A stretch of 61,613 nucleotides of DNA from DASRFA01 sp035651755 (GTDB taxonomy: Bacteria > Desulfobacterota > Binatia > UBA12015): assembly GCA_035651755.1 (NCBI GenBank), contig DASRFA010000034.1, positions 1-61,613 on the forward strand, read 5' to 3'. Made by a program: the position numbers and the translations under genes. Shown here in pieces: positions 25,710 through 34,044 of this stretch (its first letter is position 1; each line of letters starts with the position of its first letter). A model generated the notes under the pieces. It did not search any database. It was given only the letters and a program-made list of their open reading frames with translations, and had not been told where the DNA came from.

Positions 25710-25928
25710 GCTTCCCTCCTTCGCCTCGCCGCGTCGCGCGCGCCTGCTCGCGAAGCGCGGCGGTAGAGCTGAACCCACGGTGTTCTGAAGGTTCCCGGCG
25801 ATAGCCCGCCACGAGGAGCGTTGGATGGGGGGGAGTTGAGCGGGAAGGTTCGGATCGGCAATCGACGTGGTCCATCTTTCGATGGCGCCGGTGAAGATCA
25901 CGTTCAGAGACTCGAGCGATCTACATGG

Positions 25929-26777
25929 CTACCTCCTGCCCGCCGGATCTCGTGGCCGGGGTGGCGAGCTCGGTCGCGGGCCTCCCCAACGCCTGTCGGT
26001 ATGCTTGACGCCCCGTTCCGTGCCGCTGACGGCGGACGGCTCGCGTCGCGGTGGAGCGCCGGCCTTCGAGCCCGTTCGCGACCCCTCCTTGTCGGAATCG
26101 CGGGCGGTGGACGGAGCGGCAGCGAGCAGCTTCCTGTGGGCAAGGCCGAAGAAGATCAGCGCACCGATCTCGGCCGCCATCGCGTCCGTTCGGAGCGTGA
26201 ACGCCTCGTCCCGCTCGATCGCGTCGATCGCGACCTTCTCGAGCCCGCCCAGGATGAACCGGGCGGCCACCGGCGCATCGCATGCGCGCGCCCAGCGATA
26301 GGCGGTGGCGGCCTCGATTTCGCCGGTGAGCACCGCGACCACGCGGTCGCCGATCTTGCGCAACATCTCGTGCGTCGCGGACGGATCGCTGCCTCGCGTG
26401 AGGCGCCCGACGAGCCGGGCGGCGTCCGCGTTTGCCGCGATCGCCGCGAGGACTTGCGCGACGCGCGTCTCGATCGTGCCCCGCAGCTCGCGTTCGCCGG
26501 ACGCTGGAGACGTCGGCAGCGGCGCCCACGTTTCGATCGCCTCCAGAATGCGCTCGGTGATCCGCTCGGCGAGGGCGAGGAGAATGTCCTGCTTGTCGCA
26601 GAAGTGCTGATAGACGGTCGCGCGAGCGACCCCGGCGCGCCCGGCGATCGCCGCGATCGAGGCGCGCTCGAAGCCCTTCCGCGACATCACCTCGAGCGCG
26701 GCCTCGAGGATCCGGTGTCTCAGCGGCGCGTCGGCCTGCTCGAGCCGCCGCCCGGGTCCGGGTCGGTAGACGGACAT
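25929..26777 (-). CDS. TetR-family transcriptional regulator
   Basis: 282 residues from ATG 26777 (MSVYRPGPG); a GTG at 26816 with a GGGGGA upstream is an alternative. The DNA-binding part, HRILEAALEVMSRKGFERAS, is followed by AIAGRAGVARATVYQHFCDK, the TetR helix-turn-helix. The ligand domain follows, and the last ~60 residues are low-complexity and basic. One of two palindromic operators overlaps the ATG and another lies ~100 bp upstream, implying autoregulation. No obvious target gene is divergent within 750 bp; the GFA-family gene at 27602 is the nearest plus-strand gene. Confidence 0.9.
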   Translation of the reverse strand: MSVYRPGPGRRLEQADAPLRHRILEAALEVMSRKGFERASIAAIAGRAGVARATVYQHFCDKQDILLALAERITERILEAIETWAPLPTSPASGERELRGTIETRVAQVLAAIAANADAARLVGRLTRGSDPSATHEMLRKIGDRVVAVLTGEIEAATAYRWARACDAPVAARFILGGLEKVAIDAIERDEAFTLRTDAMAAEIGALIFFGLAHRKLLAAAPSTARDSDKEGSRTGSKAGAPPRREPSAVSGTERGVKHTDRRWGGPRPSSPPRPRDPAGRR

Positions 26778-26785
26778 GTCAGTCC
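26768..26785. promoter_or_regulatory. TetR-type operator 1, overlapping the regulator start
   Basis: AGACGGACATGTCAGTCC: core GACATGTC is a perfect palindrome with imperfect GAC arms on each side. It covers the start codon at 26777. It shares its core and flank GTCTACCG with site 2 in inverted orientation. Confidence 0.6.
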
Positions 26786-26865
26786 ACCCGCGGCGACCAC
26801 GTGGCGTGGATGCCACGCGAACGTCCCCCGCTGTGGAGGGCGAGCCGGTCCACCCGCTCGGCGTC

Positions 26866-26883
26866 AGACCGACATGTCAGTCT
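26866..26883. promoter_or_regulatory. TetR-type operator 2
   Basis: AGACCGACATGTCAGTCT: a better 18-bp palindrome (one mismatched pair), 98 bp from site 1. Repeated cores next to a TetR gene are strong evidence for its own operators. Confidence 0.65.
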
Positions 26884-27601
26884 ACCGGTTCGGCCGCTTC
26901 GCCCAGCTCTCCGGTCGGCCCTGGTGCTCGACGCGGTGCTACGCTGCCCGCGCGCCCGGCGAGTCGACGCAATATATCGCATTGCGATCTGACGGGAGCA
27001 CCGCGAGCACCGCACCGCTTCGCACGGCGTTGCGGCGTCCGTGCCGCGTCCCTTCGAAATCACTGCCGCCGTTGTCGTAGAAAAACCGCGATCTTGCGCC
27101 CGACGACGGCGATCTGCTCGACGGGGTGCAGGAGGCCTACGGGCGTTGCACCGCCGCCCGATCGCCGCTGCCGATCCGAGTGGCCTTCCCGCTACGAGAG
27201 CAGCGCGCGCACTCGAGCGTGTCGGGGATGTCGTCTATGTGCCGCCAAAGCTAGAGACAGTCGTTGGTCGGCGCACTCGGTCCACACCCTCCCTAGCAAC
27301 TTCATCGTCGGTGGTCAAGCCCTAATTCTACGAATCGTCGCGAGAAGACGGCCCGATCGCGCGCCGTAGCAATGCGAGCGCAGCGCGCCCGCGAGTAGGG
27401 GGTAGTCACCGTGTCGCGATGGAGATATGGATCGTCCGGGACGCCGGTCACCAGCGCGATCGACGCGGTCGGCGAGGTGCAACCTGCGGCGCGCTGCGCG
27501 ACGCGACTTCGCCCGTCGGCCGACTCGGCGGGATCGTACGGCGGCGGCTGTCCTCTTCATCCGGCCGCTGGTACAGCTGCTCACAGAAGGAGGGGAGTCA
27601 C
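26884..27601. other. Stretch with no confident gene
   Basis: About 720 bp upstream of the GFA gene. Open frames in several phases lack family features, signal peptides or a Shine-Dalgarno, and coding-type third-position GC bias is weak. An AT-rich patch (ACGCAATATATCGC near 26967) may be promoter sequence. It could be a decayed gene; I cannot identify one. Confidence 0.4.
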
Positions 27602-28030
27602 ATGGCGCAGACGCGCACCAGCGGTTGCTTCTGCGGCGCCGTCCAGCTCGAGCTCATCGGAGAGGCGAGCGTTCAGGCGTACTGCCACTGCAGCTCGTGC
27701 CGCGGATGGCTCGGCGCGCCGATCCACGCGGCGACACTGTGGCCGACGCCGAACGTGAAGGTCGTGAAGGGCGCCGACAAGCTCGCGACGTTCAAGAAGA
27801 CGGAGGCGAGCCATCGTCAGTTCTGTACGGCGTGTGGCAGCCCCGTGCTCGTCGTTCACCCCGCGATCGGCATGACCGACGTGCCGGCGGGCACGATTCC
27901 CGGCTTTCCGTTCCAGCCCGCTCTGCACGTGCACTACGGCGAGAAGGTGCTCGCCGTCCGCGACGGCCTGCCGAAGTTCAAGGACTTCCCGAAGGACTTC
28001 GGCGGCTCGGGCGACGTCCTGCCGGAGTGA
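27602..28030 (+). CDS. GFA-family (CENP-V/GFA) zinc protein
   Basis: 142 residues from ATG 27602 preceded by AGAAGGAGG. Zinc ligands: C9 and C11 (GCFCGAV), C28, C30, C33 (CHCSSC), C75 and C78 (FCTACGS). This is the full seven-cysteine set of the glutathione-dependent formaldehyde-activating family. Family members bind zinc and small thiol adducts; the formaldehyde role is doubtful for most. Ends 10 bp from the convergent GlsB-like gene. Confidence 0.9.
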   Translation: MAQTRTSGCFCGAVQLELIGEASVQAYCHCSSCRGWLGAPIHAATLWPTPNVKVVKGADKLATFKKTEASHRQFCTACGSPVLVVHPAIGMTDVPAGTIPGFPFQPALHVHYGEKVLAVRDGLPKFKDFPKDFGGSGDVLPE

Positions 28031-28040
28031 TTCGCTGCGC

Positions 28041-28292
28041 CTACGCGCGCGCGCCGGTCACCATGCGATAGCCGAACAGCAGAACCAGCGCGCCGACGAC
28101 GGACATCAAGAAGCCGGCGGCCTGGCCTTCCTGATAGAGACCGAGGGCGCGGCCGAGGAACCCACCCACCAGGGCGCCGGCGATCCCGAGCAGGATCGTG
28201 ACGACGATTCCGCCCGGGTCATTTCCGGGCATCACCAGCTTCGCCACCGCACCGACGATCAGGCCGACTACGATCATCCCGAGAAAGCCCAT
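28041..28292 (-). CDS. GlsB/YeaQ/YmgE-type small membrane protein
   Basis: 83 residues from the ATG at 28292, which has GGGAGG four bases upstream; a start twelve bases earlier is less likely. Two to three membrane helices with GAVAKLVMPGNDPGG and GIAGALVGGFLGRALGL. These are hallmarks of the transglycosylase-associated GlsB family, usually induced by stress. Role in membrane or envelope stress is known only in outline. Confidence 0.9.
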   Translation of the reverse strand: MGFLGMIVVGLIVGAVAKLVMPGNDPGGIVVTILLGIAGALVGGFLGRALGLYQEGQAAGFLMSVVGALVLLFGYRMVTGARA

Positions 28293-28649
28293 GGGACCTC
28301 CCATCGCGGACCGAACCGCATGATGCGCGTCTCACCAGGAGGCGAAACTGTCGCGCGTCCGTCTGGCCAAAGTCAACCAGCGCGACCTCCCGGCGAGCGA
28401 TGTCCCCGCGCGCGCTGAGTGAATCGATCGATCAAGAGCGTTCGGGCGCGACCTGCCCACAGTTCAACAGCGCCACCAGCAAGACGCCACCGGCGACGTC
28501 CGTCCAGCGAACCGCCTGCGCGGCGGATCAGCAATGCTTCGGTCCAAAAAAACATCGCGCCGATCATGATTTCGCGTTGCCAGGCTGTTCACCGGGTGCT
28601 GGTGTGCGTCGGGGCGACATGACACCGCTGATGCTGCGAGGAGTCCACA
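28293..28649. other. Divergent intergenic region
   Basis: 357 bp between the GlsB-like gene and an exported-protein gene. No gene or clear operator; a CGATCGATC run at 28425-28433 is the only low-complexity feature. Confidence 0.4.
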
Positions 28650-29648
28650 ATGACAAGCGCGGAAAAATCCCTGCTGGTCCTCTGGTTTGCTTCGGTTGCG
28701 GTCGCGTCGCTGGCGACCACGAGCGCGATTGCCGCCGGTCCTTTCGACCACCTGAGGTGCTACCGCGTACAGCGCGATCTGCGAGACGTGGCCCAGGTCG
28801 ATGGCCTCATGCTCACCCCCGATCAGGTCGAAGCGTTCTCCGTTCAGGTAGGCTGTAGGGTGCGTAGCGCGCGCGCGTACCAGGTGTGCGTGCCGGTCGA
28901 GAAATCACCGAGCGAACCACCGTCCGGGCCCGATCTGAGGGCGGACTACGTCTGCTACCGGCTGAGATGCTCCCCGCCGCCCGCGAACGAACCCACTCAG
29001 CTCGACGTGCGAGATCAGTTCGGGATCGGAACCCTCATCGTTCGGCAGCAAATGGGCGATTCCCAGACGCTTTGCGTGCCAGCCCCGTACCGCTGCGAGC
29101 TCCCATCTTCGCCGGCAACGCTGCCCGTCTCGGACGACTTCAACCGGAGCAATGGGACCGCACTCGGAGCGGCATGGGTGGAAGTCCGGGGGGACTTCGT
29201 CATCTCGAGCAATGGGCTCGTGTCGAACTTCGCCGACGATTCGGTTGCCATCCAGAGCGGGATCAACAGTGGGACCGTCTCCGTGCGGGCGGACGTCGAT
29301 CTTGCCGGCACGCCTACGGACGCCATCGGCGGCTTGCTGCTGCGGGCCACCGCGACCTGCGGTCCCGCGTGCCCGACGTTCTACCTGGGTCGCATTCGCA
29401 AGGAGGCGTCGACGTTCCGTGCGGAAATCATGAAGACGATGAATTGCACGACATCGACGCTCGATTCGCAGGTCATCGGCAGTCAAACCGGCACCGTGCA
29501 GTTCGCCGCTTCCGGAACCAGCCTGACGCTCTCGTTCAACAACGTCGTCGTTGCAGCGGCCACCGATTCCTCGATCGCCGTGGGCACCGTCGGGGTGCTC
29601 GCCAACGGAAGCGGCGTTCGCTTCGACAACTTCTCAGCAGCCGATTGA
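28650..29648 (+). CDS. Exported CYxV protein with LamG-like C-terminal domain
   Basis: 332 residues; signal peptide ends near AIAAG. Residues ~30-150 hold two CYxV modules (HLRCYRVQRD, DYVCYRLRC) plus LDVRDQFGIGTLIV and LCVPAPY, the same family as at 1119 and 50851. From ~155 (DDFNRSNGTALGAAW) to the end (GVRFDNFSA) is a jelly-roll of the laminin-G/concanavalin kind often found in carbohydrate-binding surface proteins. The combination suggests a displayed glycan-binding module. The binding target is unknown. Confidence 0.75.
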   Translation: MTSAEKSLLVLWFASVAVASLATTSAIAAGPFDHLRCYRVQRDLRDVAQVDGLMLTPDQVEAFSVQVGCRVRSARAYQVCVPVEKSPSEPPSGPDLRADYVCYRLRCSPPPANEPTQLDVRDQFGIGTLIVRQQMGDSQTLCVPAPYRCELPSSPATLPVSDDFNRSNGTALGAAWVEVRGDFVISSNGLVSNFADDSVAIQSGINSGTVSVRADVDLAGTPTDAIGGLLLRATATCGPACPTFYLGRIRKEASTFRAEIMKTMNCTTSTLDSQVIGSQTGTVQFAASGTSLTLSFNNVVVAAATDSSIAVGTVGVLANGSGVRFDNFSAAD

Positions 29649-29825
29649 AGGTGGCCCGTCGGAACCCTCGCCGCTTCGATGCAGCCCCGCCTTCGAGAAG
29701 AACGACATTCCTAAAGCGGCACCGGGCAGCGGGGGGTAGCGAGCGCACGGAACATTGTTCGATGGAATGTTACGCCGTGCGATGGGGGCTCACGACAATC
29801 CGCGCTCGGGGTGACGGAGGATCAC

Positions 29826-30260
29826 ATGCGCAGGATGAAGATCGCAGGCATCACGCTGGCCGCGCTCCTCGTTGCCGGAACGGCTTCGGCGGTCGACATG
29901 TGCTTCGATACCGGTAGTCCCGGTCTGGGCTACCTCTTGGTCGTCAAGAGCTACAAGCGCCCTCGCCCCGGAAGGTGTAATGCCCTGACCTCGGCATACG
30001 AGGCGTCTACGAGCGTTCCATACCCCGCTGTGGGCACGGCCTGTCTGAATGCGTTCGGGAACACTCTCCACGTTCATTGGACCACGCTACGAACGAACTC
30101 AGGTGGGTACGATGAGGAGGTGAGCGTACGCACCACGCTCCCCTATCCATCGCTAGCCGGCGGGGTAACCCGATACGTGACCAGAGCGCTGAACGGAGAA
30201 TCGGCGGGAGGAGCCGGCCAATCAGCCGCGTCCCGCTGCGAGCCCGCGCCCATACCCTGA
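29826..30260 (+). CDS. Small exported protein
   Basis: 144 residues from the ATG at 29826, which has GGAGG six bases upstream. Signal peptide (IAGITLAALLVAGTASA). Cysteines at MCFDTGS, GRCNALT, TACLNAF and SRCEP. No recognisable family; the sequence is unlike the 19072/19521 pair. Confidence 0.6.
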   Translation: MRRMKIAGITLAALLVAGTASAVDMCFDTGSPGLGYLLVVKSYKRPRPGRCNALTSAYEASTSVPYPAVGTACLNAFGNTLHVHWTTLRTNSGGYDEEVSVRTTLPYPSLAGGVTRYVTRALNGESAGGAGQSAASRCEPAPIP

Positions 30261-30378
30261 GTCGAGATACCTTCCGGGCTTCCTGAAACCCGGCGCTCGC
30301 GGTCGTTGCGCTGGTCGCGACTGCGCTCCGCTCGTGGAAGAGTCCGACGCTCCACCGCCAACCGCGCGGGAAACCGAC

Positions 30379-30451
<73 letters not shown>

Positions 30452-30540
30452 TCGACCCGCACTCGTAGCGGACGGCGCTCTGGCGGGCAACGCGCGCCGC
30501 CGTGCCGCCCACGCCGCGCGCACGCCGTGCCGCAGGCCGC

Positions 30541-31242
30541 TCAGCTTCCCTCCCTTCGCGCGGTGACGACGACCAGCGGATCCGCGCCCGCCGGGGACCG
30601 GTCGACGATCTCCGGCTCCGTCCATCCGCCGGCGAGCCGGAAGTAGACGCCGACGAGGCGCGCGCGGTCCGCGACGTCGAGCGGGTGCCAGATCGCGACC
30701 GCCTTCGTCGGGAACATCCGGTGCGAGATCGCGACCGCGAAGAGCCCGCCCGGCGCGAGCACGCGGCGGACCGACGCGAAGAGCTCGAGCGGCCTCGTCG
30801 AGTATTGCACGGAAACCGCGCACAGCGCGGCGTCGAACGACCGGTCGTCCCACGGCAGCTCGGGCGACCGGTTCAGGTCCTGCACCACGCGCGCGGTGAG
30901 GCGAGGGTTCCGAGCGAGCTCCTCGGGATTCATCCCCTGGCCGGCGACGCGCGCGAACGCCATCTCGGCCGGAAGGTGCGACACCCACGACGACATCAGG
31001 TCGAGAACGCGCATGCCGGGCCGCAGCACGCTGCGATAGAACTCGGTCAGCGCGGCGATCGTCGCGTCGTCGATGTGGGTCACGAGGCGAGTCGGGGCGT
31101 AGAACTCCGCGTCGTCCGACTCGTCGGCGCGCTGGACGAAGCGCGCGGGCAGCACGTCGCGGAGACCGCGCGACGCGCCGTCGCGTACTTCGCCCGCGCG
31201 TGACGCGCCGCGGGCGGTCGGCGACTCCGGATCGGCGGGCAT
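30541..31242 (-). CDS. Class I SAM-dependent methyltransferase
   Basis: 233 residues from ATG 31242. Motif I region RPGMRVLDLMSSWVSHLP departs from the usual VLDxGCGxG, having MSSW in place of GCG, which is a known variant in some methyltransferase subfamilies. Later blocks LPWDDRSFDAALCAVSVQY, RRVLAPGGLFAVAISHRM and PLVVVTARREG are the post-I to post-III blocks of a type 11 methyltransferase. Substrate unknown. The start codon overlaps, in opposite direction, an upstream candidate start of the 31328 gene. Confidence 0.75.
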   Translation of the reverse strand: MPADPESPTARGASRAGEVRDGASRGLRDVLPARFVQRADESDDAEFYAPTRLVTHIDDATIAALTEFYRSVLRPGMRVLDLMSSWVSHLPAEMAFARVAGQGMNPEELARNPRLTARVVQDLNRSPELPWDDRSFDAALCAVSVQYSTRPLELFASVRRVLAPGGLFAVAISHRMFPTKAVAIWHPLDVADRARLVGVYFRLAGGWTEPEIVDRSPAGADPLVVVTARREGS

Positions 31243-31327
31243 GACCCGAACACAAGAGCCCCGCGGCCACACGCGCGCAAGCGGGCGCGTCCGGCGGGCC
31301 GGAACGCTATGGTGGCGAAGAGCGCGC

Positions 31328-32290
31328 GTGAGCCTCGACATCGAACCAGAGCTTCCGTCGCCCGAGCCCGGGCCAACCCACGAAGCTGCTGCGCGGCCGC
31401 CGGACCACCCGCGAACGCCGAGCGCGCGCCGGTCGCTCGCCCGTCGCCTCGCGCGCGCCGCGGCCGTCGTCGCCATCACGCTCGTCGTGCTCGAGCTGGC
31501 GCTGCGCGCGGCGTCGCTGGTCGCGGGCGACCGGCTCGAGCGCCTCCGCGACGACCCCGCGCTCGTCGACGGCGCGGACCTCGCCGTGTACGGCGACTCG
31601 ACGCCCTTCGGCTACGGCGCGACCACGAGCTTCCCCGCGGAGATCGCGCGCGCGACCGGGGTCCGCGTGGTGAACCGCAGCCGCCCGGCCATCAACTCGA
31701 CGCAGACCGCGGCCATCGCCGAGGAGGACCTCGCTCGCTTCACGCCGCGCGCGATCGTCGTCATGACGGGCGTGAACGACGTCTGGAACCTCGCGGGCAT
31801 CGATCCCGCCGTCCTCGGTCCGCTCGCCGGCTGGCGGCGGTGGCTCCCGGAGCCGCGGCTCTGGCGGCTCGCGCGCCTCTGGCTCGCCGCCGGTCCGGGC
31901 GCGGCGACGTACGACGTCGCCGGACCGCCGCGCGGCGACTGGTCGCGCCGCTTCGAGACCGCGCGCGTCCTCGATCGCGAGGACTTCGACGGCATCCTGC
32001 GCGCCAGCGCCGCGCGCATCGTCGCGGCCGCCGGCGCAAAGGGCGTGCACGTCCTCTTCCTCGGCTACCAGGCGCCCGGCTGGAACGGCAGCGGCGACGC
32101 CGCGAGCTCCGTCCTCGCACGGGAGTACCCCGATCGCTTCGTCGAGCTGCGCGGCCTGTTCTCGAGCGATCCGGGGGAGCTCCTGCTCGAGGATGCGTTC
32201 CACCCGACCGACGAAGGCCATCGCCGGATCGCGGAGCGCGTCCGGACGGAGCTCGTCGCGCGCGGCTGGCTCCGCGCGACGCCGCCGTAG
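31328..32290 (+). CDS. SGNH/GDSL-type hydrolase, membrane-anchored
   Basis: 320 residues from GTG 31328. An earlier ATG at 31241 overlaps the divergent methyltransferase start and adds no conserved sequence. One transmembrane helix near residue 45. Block I DLAVYGDSTPFGYG, block III MTGVNDVWNL, block V EDAFHPTDEGHRR: nucleophile Ser, Asn and the Asp-x-x-His pair are all visible. Probably an esterase or glycan deacetylase facing the periplasm. It is isolated from the MBOAT/SGNH pair at 1662-3523. Confidence 0.8.
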   Translation: MSLDIEPELPSPEPGPTHEAAARPPDHPRTPSARRSLARRLARAAAVVAITLVVLELALRAASLVAGDRLERLRDDPALVDGADLAVYGDSTPFGYGATTSFPAEIARATGVRVVNRSRPAINSTQTAAIAEEDLARFTPRAIVVMTGVNDVWNLAGIDPAVLGPLAGWRRWLPEPRLWRLARLWLAAGPGAATYDVAGPPRGDWSRRFETARVLDREDFDGILRASAARIVAAAGAKGVHVLFLGYQAPGWNGSGDAASSVLAREYPDRFVELRGLFSSDPGELLLEDAFHPTDEGHRRIAERVRTELVARGWLRATPP

Positions 32291-32321
32291 CGCGCGTCGC
32301 ACGAACGGAGAGACGGTCTCG

Positions 32322-32624
32322 TCAGGCCGGCTCGTCCTCCGCTCGCCGCCGCGCCGCCGCGAGCTCGGGCTCGGACGCCACGCGGCGCTCGACCACCAGG
32401 CGCTCGAGCGCGGCGAGCCAGCAGTCGTAGTACGGCGCATCGGGACGCGCGGCGATCTCCGCGATCAGCTCGTCCTGGAACGCCCGCCACGGGAGCCCGA
32501 GCCGCTGCACGACGCCGAGCGCCATCCCGAACGCGCGTCCCTGCCACGGCGCCTCGAAGACGAGCTCGCCGTTCCGCCGCGGGAGCGCGGCGGGACCCGC
32601 CATGCGCGTGACCTCGTCGCTCAC
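32322..32624 (-). CDS. Nitrile hydratase accessory (maturation) protein
   Basis: 100 residues from GTG 32624 (SDEVTRMAGPAALPRRNG). The sequence LVFEAPWQGRAFGMALGVVQ and a C-terminal DAPYYDCWLAALERLVVERR match the nitrile hydratase accessory protein (NhhG/P14K group). That protein swaps cobalt-loaded alpha subunit into apo-enzyme and resembles the N-terminus of the beta subunit. It is the third gene of the beta-alpha-accessory operon, 35 bp after alpha. The order is the one used by cobalt-type enzymes. Confidence 0.85.
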   Translation of the reverse strand: MSDEVTRMAGPAALPRRNGELVFEAPWQGRAFGMALGVVQRLGLPWRAFQDELIAEIAARPDAPYYDCWLAALERLVVERRVASEPELAAARRRAEDEPA

Positions 32625-32659
32625 GCGCGCGTCGCCCGGCTCTCCCGGCGCGCGCGGGC

Positions 32660-33310
32660 TCACGGCCGCGCCGTCCCGATCATCGCGTCGCGCGTCACCA
32701 GCTTCGCGAGGTCTTCCTCGCCGAGCCCGTCGCTGCCGGCGGGCCGCTCGGGCAGCACCAGGTAGCGGATCTCCGCGCTCGAGTCCCAGACGCGGATCTC
32801 GACGTCGTCGGGAAGCGGCAGGCCCATCTCGCGCAGCAACGCACGCGGCTCGCGCACGACGCGCGAGCGGTACGCGGCGCTCTTGTACCAGGTGGGCGGA
32901 AGGCCGAGGACCGGCCACGGGTAGCAGGAGCAGAGCGTGCACACGACGACGTTGTGGACGGTCGGCGTGTTCTCGACCGCGACGAGGTGCTCGCCCTGCG
33001 GGCCGCCGAAGCCGAGCTCGGCCACGGCCGCGGTGGCATCCGCGAGGAGGCGCTTCCGGTACTCGCGATCGACCCACGCCCGCGCGACGACGCGCGCCCC
33101 GTTCATCGGCCCGATGTCGTTCTCGTAGGCGCTCACGACGGAATCGATGAACGACTCGTCGATCAGCCCCTTCTCGCGGAGGAGCCCCTCGAGCGCGCGT
33201 GCGCGGATCTCGACCTCGGTCTCGGGCGCCGGGTGGTGGCCGCCGCCGCCGTCATCGTGATCGTGGCCGTGGCGATCCTTGCCAGGCTTCGGGTCGCGCC
33301 GCTTCGTCAT
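32660..33310 (-). CDS. nthA: Nitrile hydratase alpha subunit, cobalt type
   Basis: 216 residues from ATG 33310, which overlaps the beta-subunit stop by 4 bp. The metal site VCTLCSC (residues 123-129, ligands C124, C127 and C129) has Thr between the first cysteines, which marks the cobalt class (iron enzymes have Ser). Downstream PWPVLGLPPTWYKSAAYRSR and the terminal TRDAMIGTARP are conserved. Hydrates nitriles to amides in the cytoplasm. A His/Asp-rich stretch (DRHGHDHDDGGGGHH, residues 12-26) precedes the conserved fold; it may help acquire cobalt, by inference only. Confidence 0.95.
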   Translation of the reverse strand: MTKRRDPKPGKDRHGHDHDDGGGGHHPAPETEVEIRARALEGLLREKGLIDESFIDSVVSAYENDIGPMNGARVVARAWVDREYRKRLLADATAAVAELGFGGPQGEHLVAVENTPTVHNVVVCTLCSCYPWPVLGLPPTWYKSAAYRSRVVREPRALLREMGLPLPDDVEIRVWDSSAEIRYLVLPERPAGSDGLGEEDLAKLVTRDAMIGTARP

Positions 33311-33933
33311 GCCGGGTCCAGGTAGCTCTCCCAGAGATCGACGTGCACGGCGACGCCGTCTTCCGCGCCGTGTCCCCAGAGCTCGCGCGCGGCGAATCGG
33401 ACGCCGTACGCAGGCTCGTCGCATGGCCGTCGCACGTGCGCGACGACGTCGGGGAGGCGAAAGAGGCCGTCGGCCCGCACCACCGTCCCGCGCTTTCCGC
33501 GCACGTAGCGCGGGCAGCGCGTGTGCCCGAACGGGTGCTCGTTCCGGACGACGACCGCGCTTCCGATGCGGAAGCGCGGCTCGCCGCCGACGCGTTCCTG
33601 CTCCGGGATGCGCACCTCGTCCGCGGCGCGCGAGAGTGGAAACGAGCCGGCACGCCGCGCGAGCTCGTCGGCGGAGACGCGCCCGGCCTCGACCAGCATC
33701 GTCGCGAGAGCGGTCATCCAGCGCTCGTAGTAGGTCGCCGCGAGGTAGTGGCGCGGATCCATCCGCTCGATCGCGAAGCGGAACGCGTCCGTGCCCGCGA
33801 GCCCGGCGGCGACGCGGCCGAGCACCATCCCGAAGACGCGTCGCTCCCAGTCCGCGTGGAAGACGGGCTCGGCGCGCTCGACGACGACCGGCCCGAACCC
33901 GTCGGTCCCGCCCATGTCGTGGACGCCGTTCAC
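33307..33933 (-). CDS. nthB: Nitrile hydratase beta subunit
   Basis: 208 residues; the GTG start at 33933 (VNGVHDMGGTDGFG) gives the classic MNGVHDMGG beta-subunit start. Conserved HYLAATYYERWMTAL and GHTRCPRYVRGKRGTV, then LWGHGAEDGVAVHVDLWESY, are all present. Beta forms the interface and cavity over the alpha metal site. First gene of the operon, divergent from the GT39-like gene with ~110 bp between them. Confidence 0.93.
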   Translation of the reverse strand: MNGVHDMGGTDGFGPVVVERAEPVFHADWERRVFGMVLGRVAAGLAGTDAFRFAIERMDPRHYLAATYYERWMTALATMLVEAGRVSADELARRAGSFPLSRAADEVRIPEQERVGGEPRFRIGSAVVVRNEHPFGHTRCPRYVRGKRGTVVRADGLFRLPDVVAHVRRPCDEPAYGVRFAARELWGHGAEDGVAVHVDLWESYLDPA

Positions 33934-34044
33934 GGAACGACGGCTATCACGCCGGCGGCGGCGATCCCACGGCCCAATCCGAAACGCTGGCGGCACCGAG
34001 CCGGATCAGCGCGTGCAGGCGGCCGTGCCGGCGCGACGCAGGCC

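Noticed and set aside
26874..27080. Plus-strand frame starting MSVYRF, similar to the TetR start MSVYRP
   Set aside because: The similarity comes from the shared operator sequence; the rest of the frame has no coding character.
27315..27584. Small minus-strand frame upstream of the GFA gene
   Set aside because: No Shine-Dalgarno, domain or signal peptide; the translation looks random.
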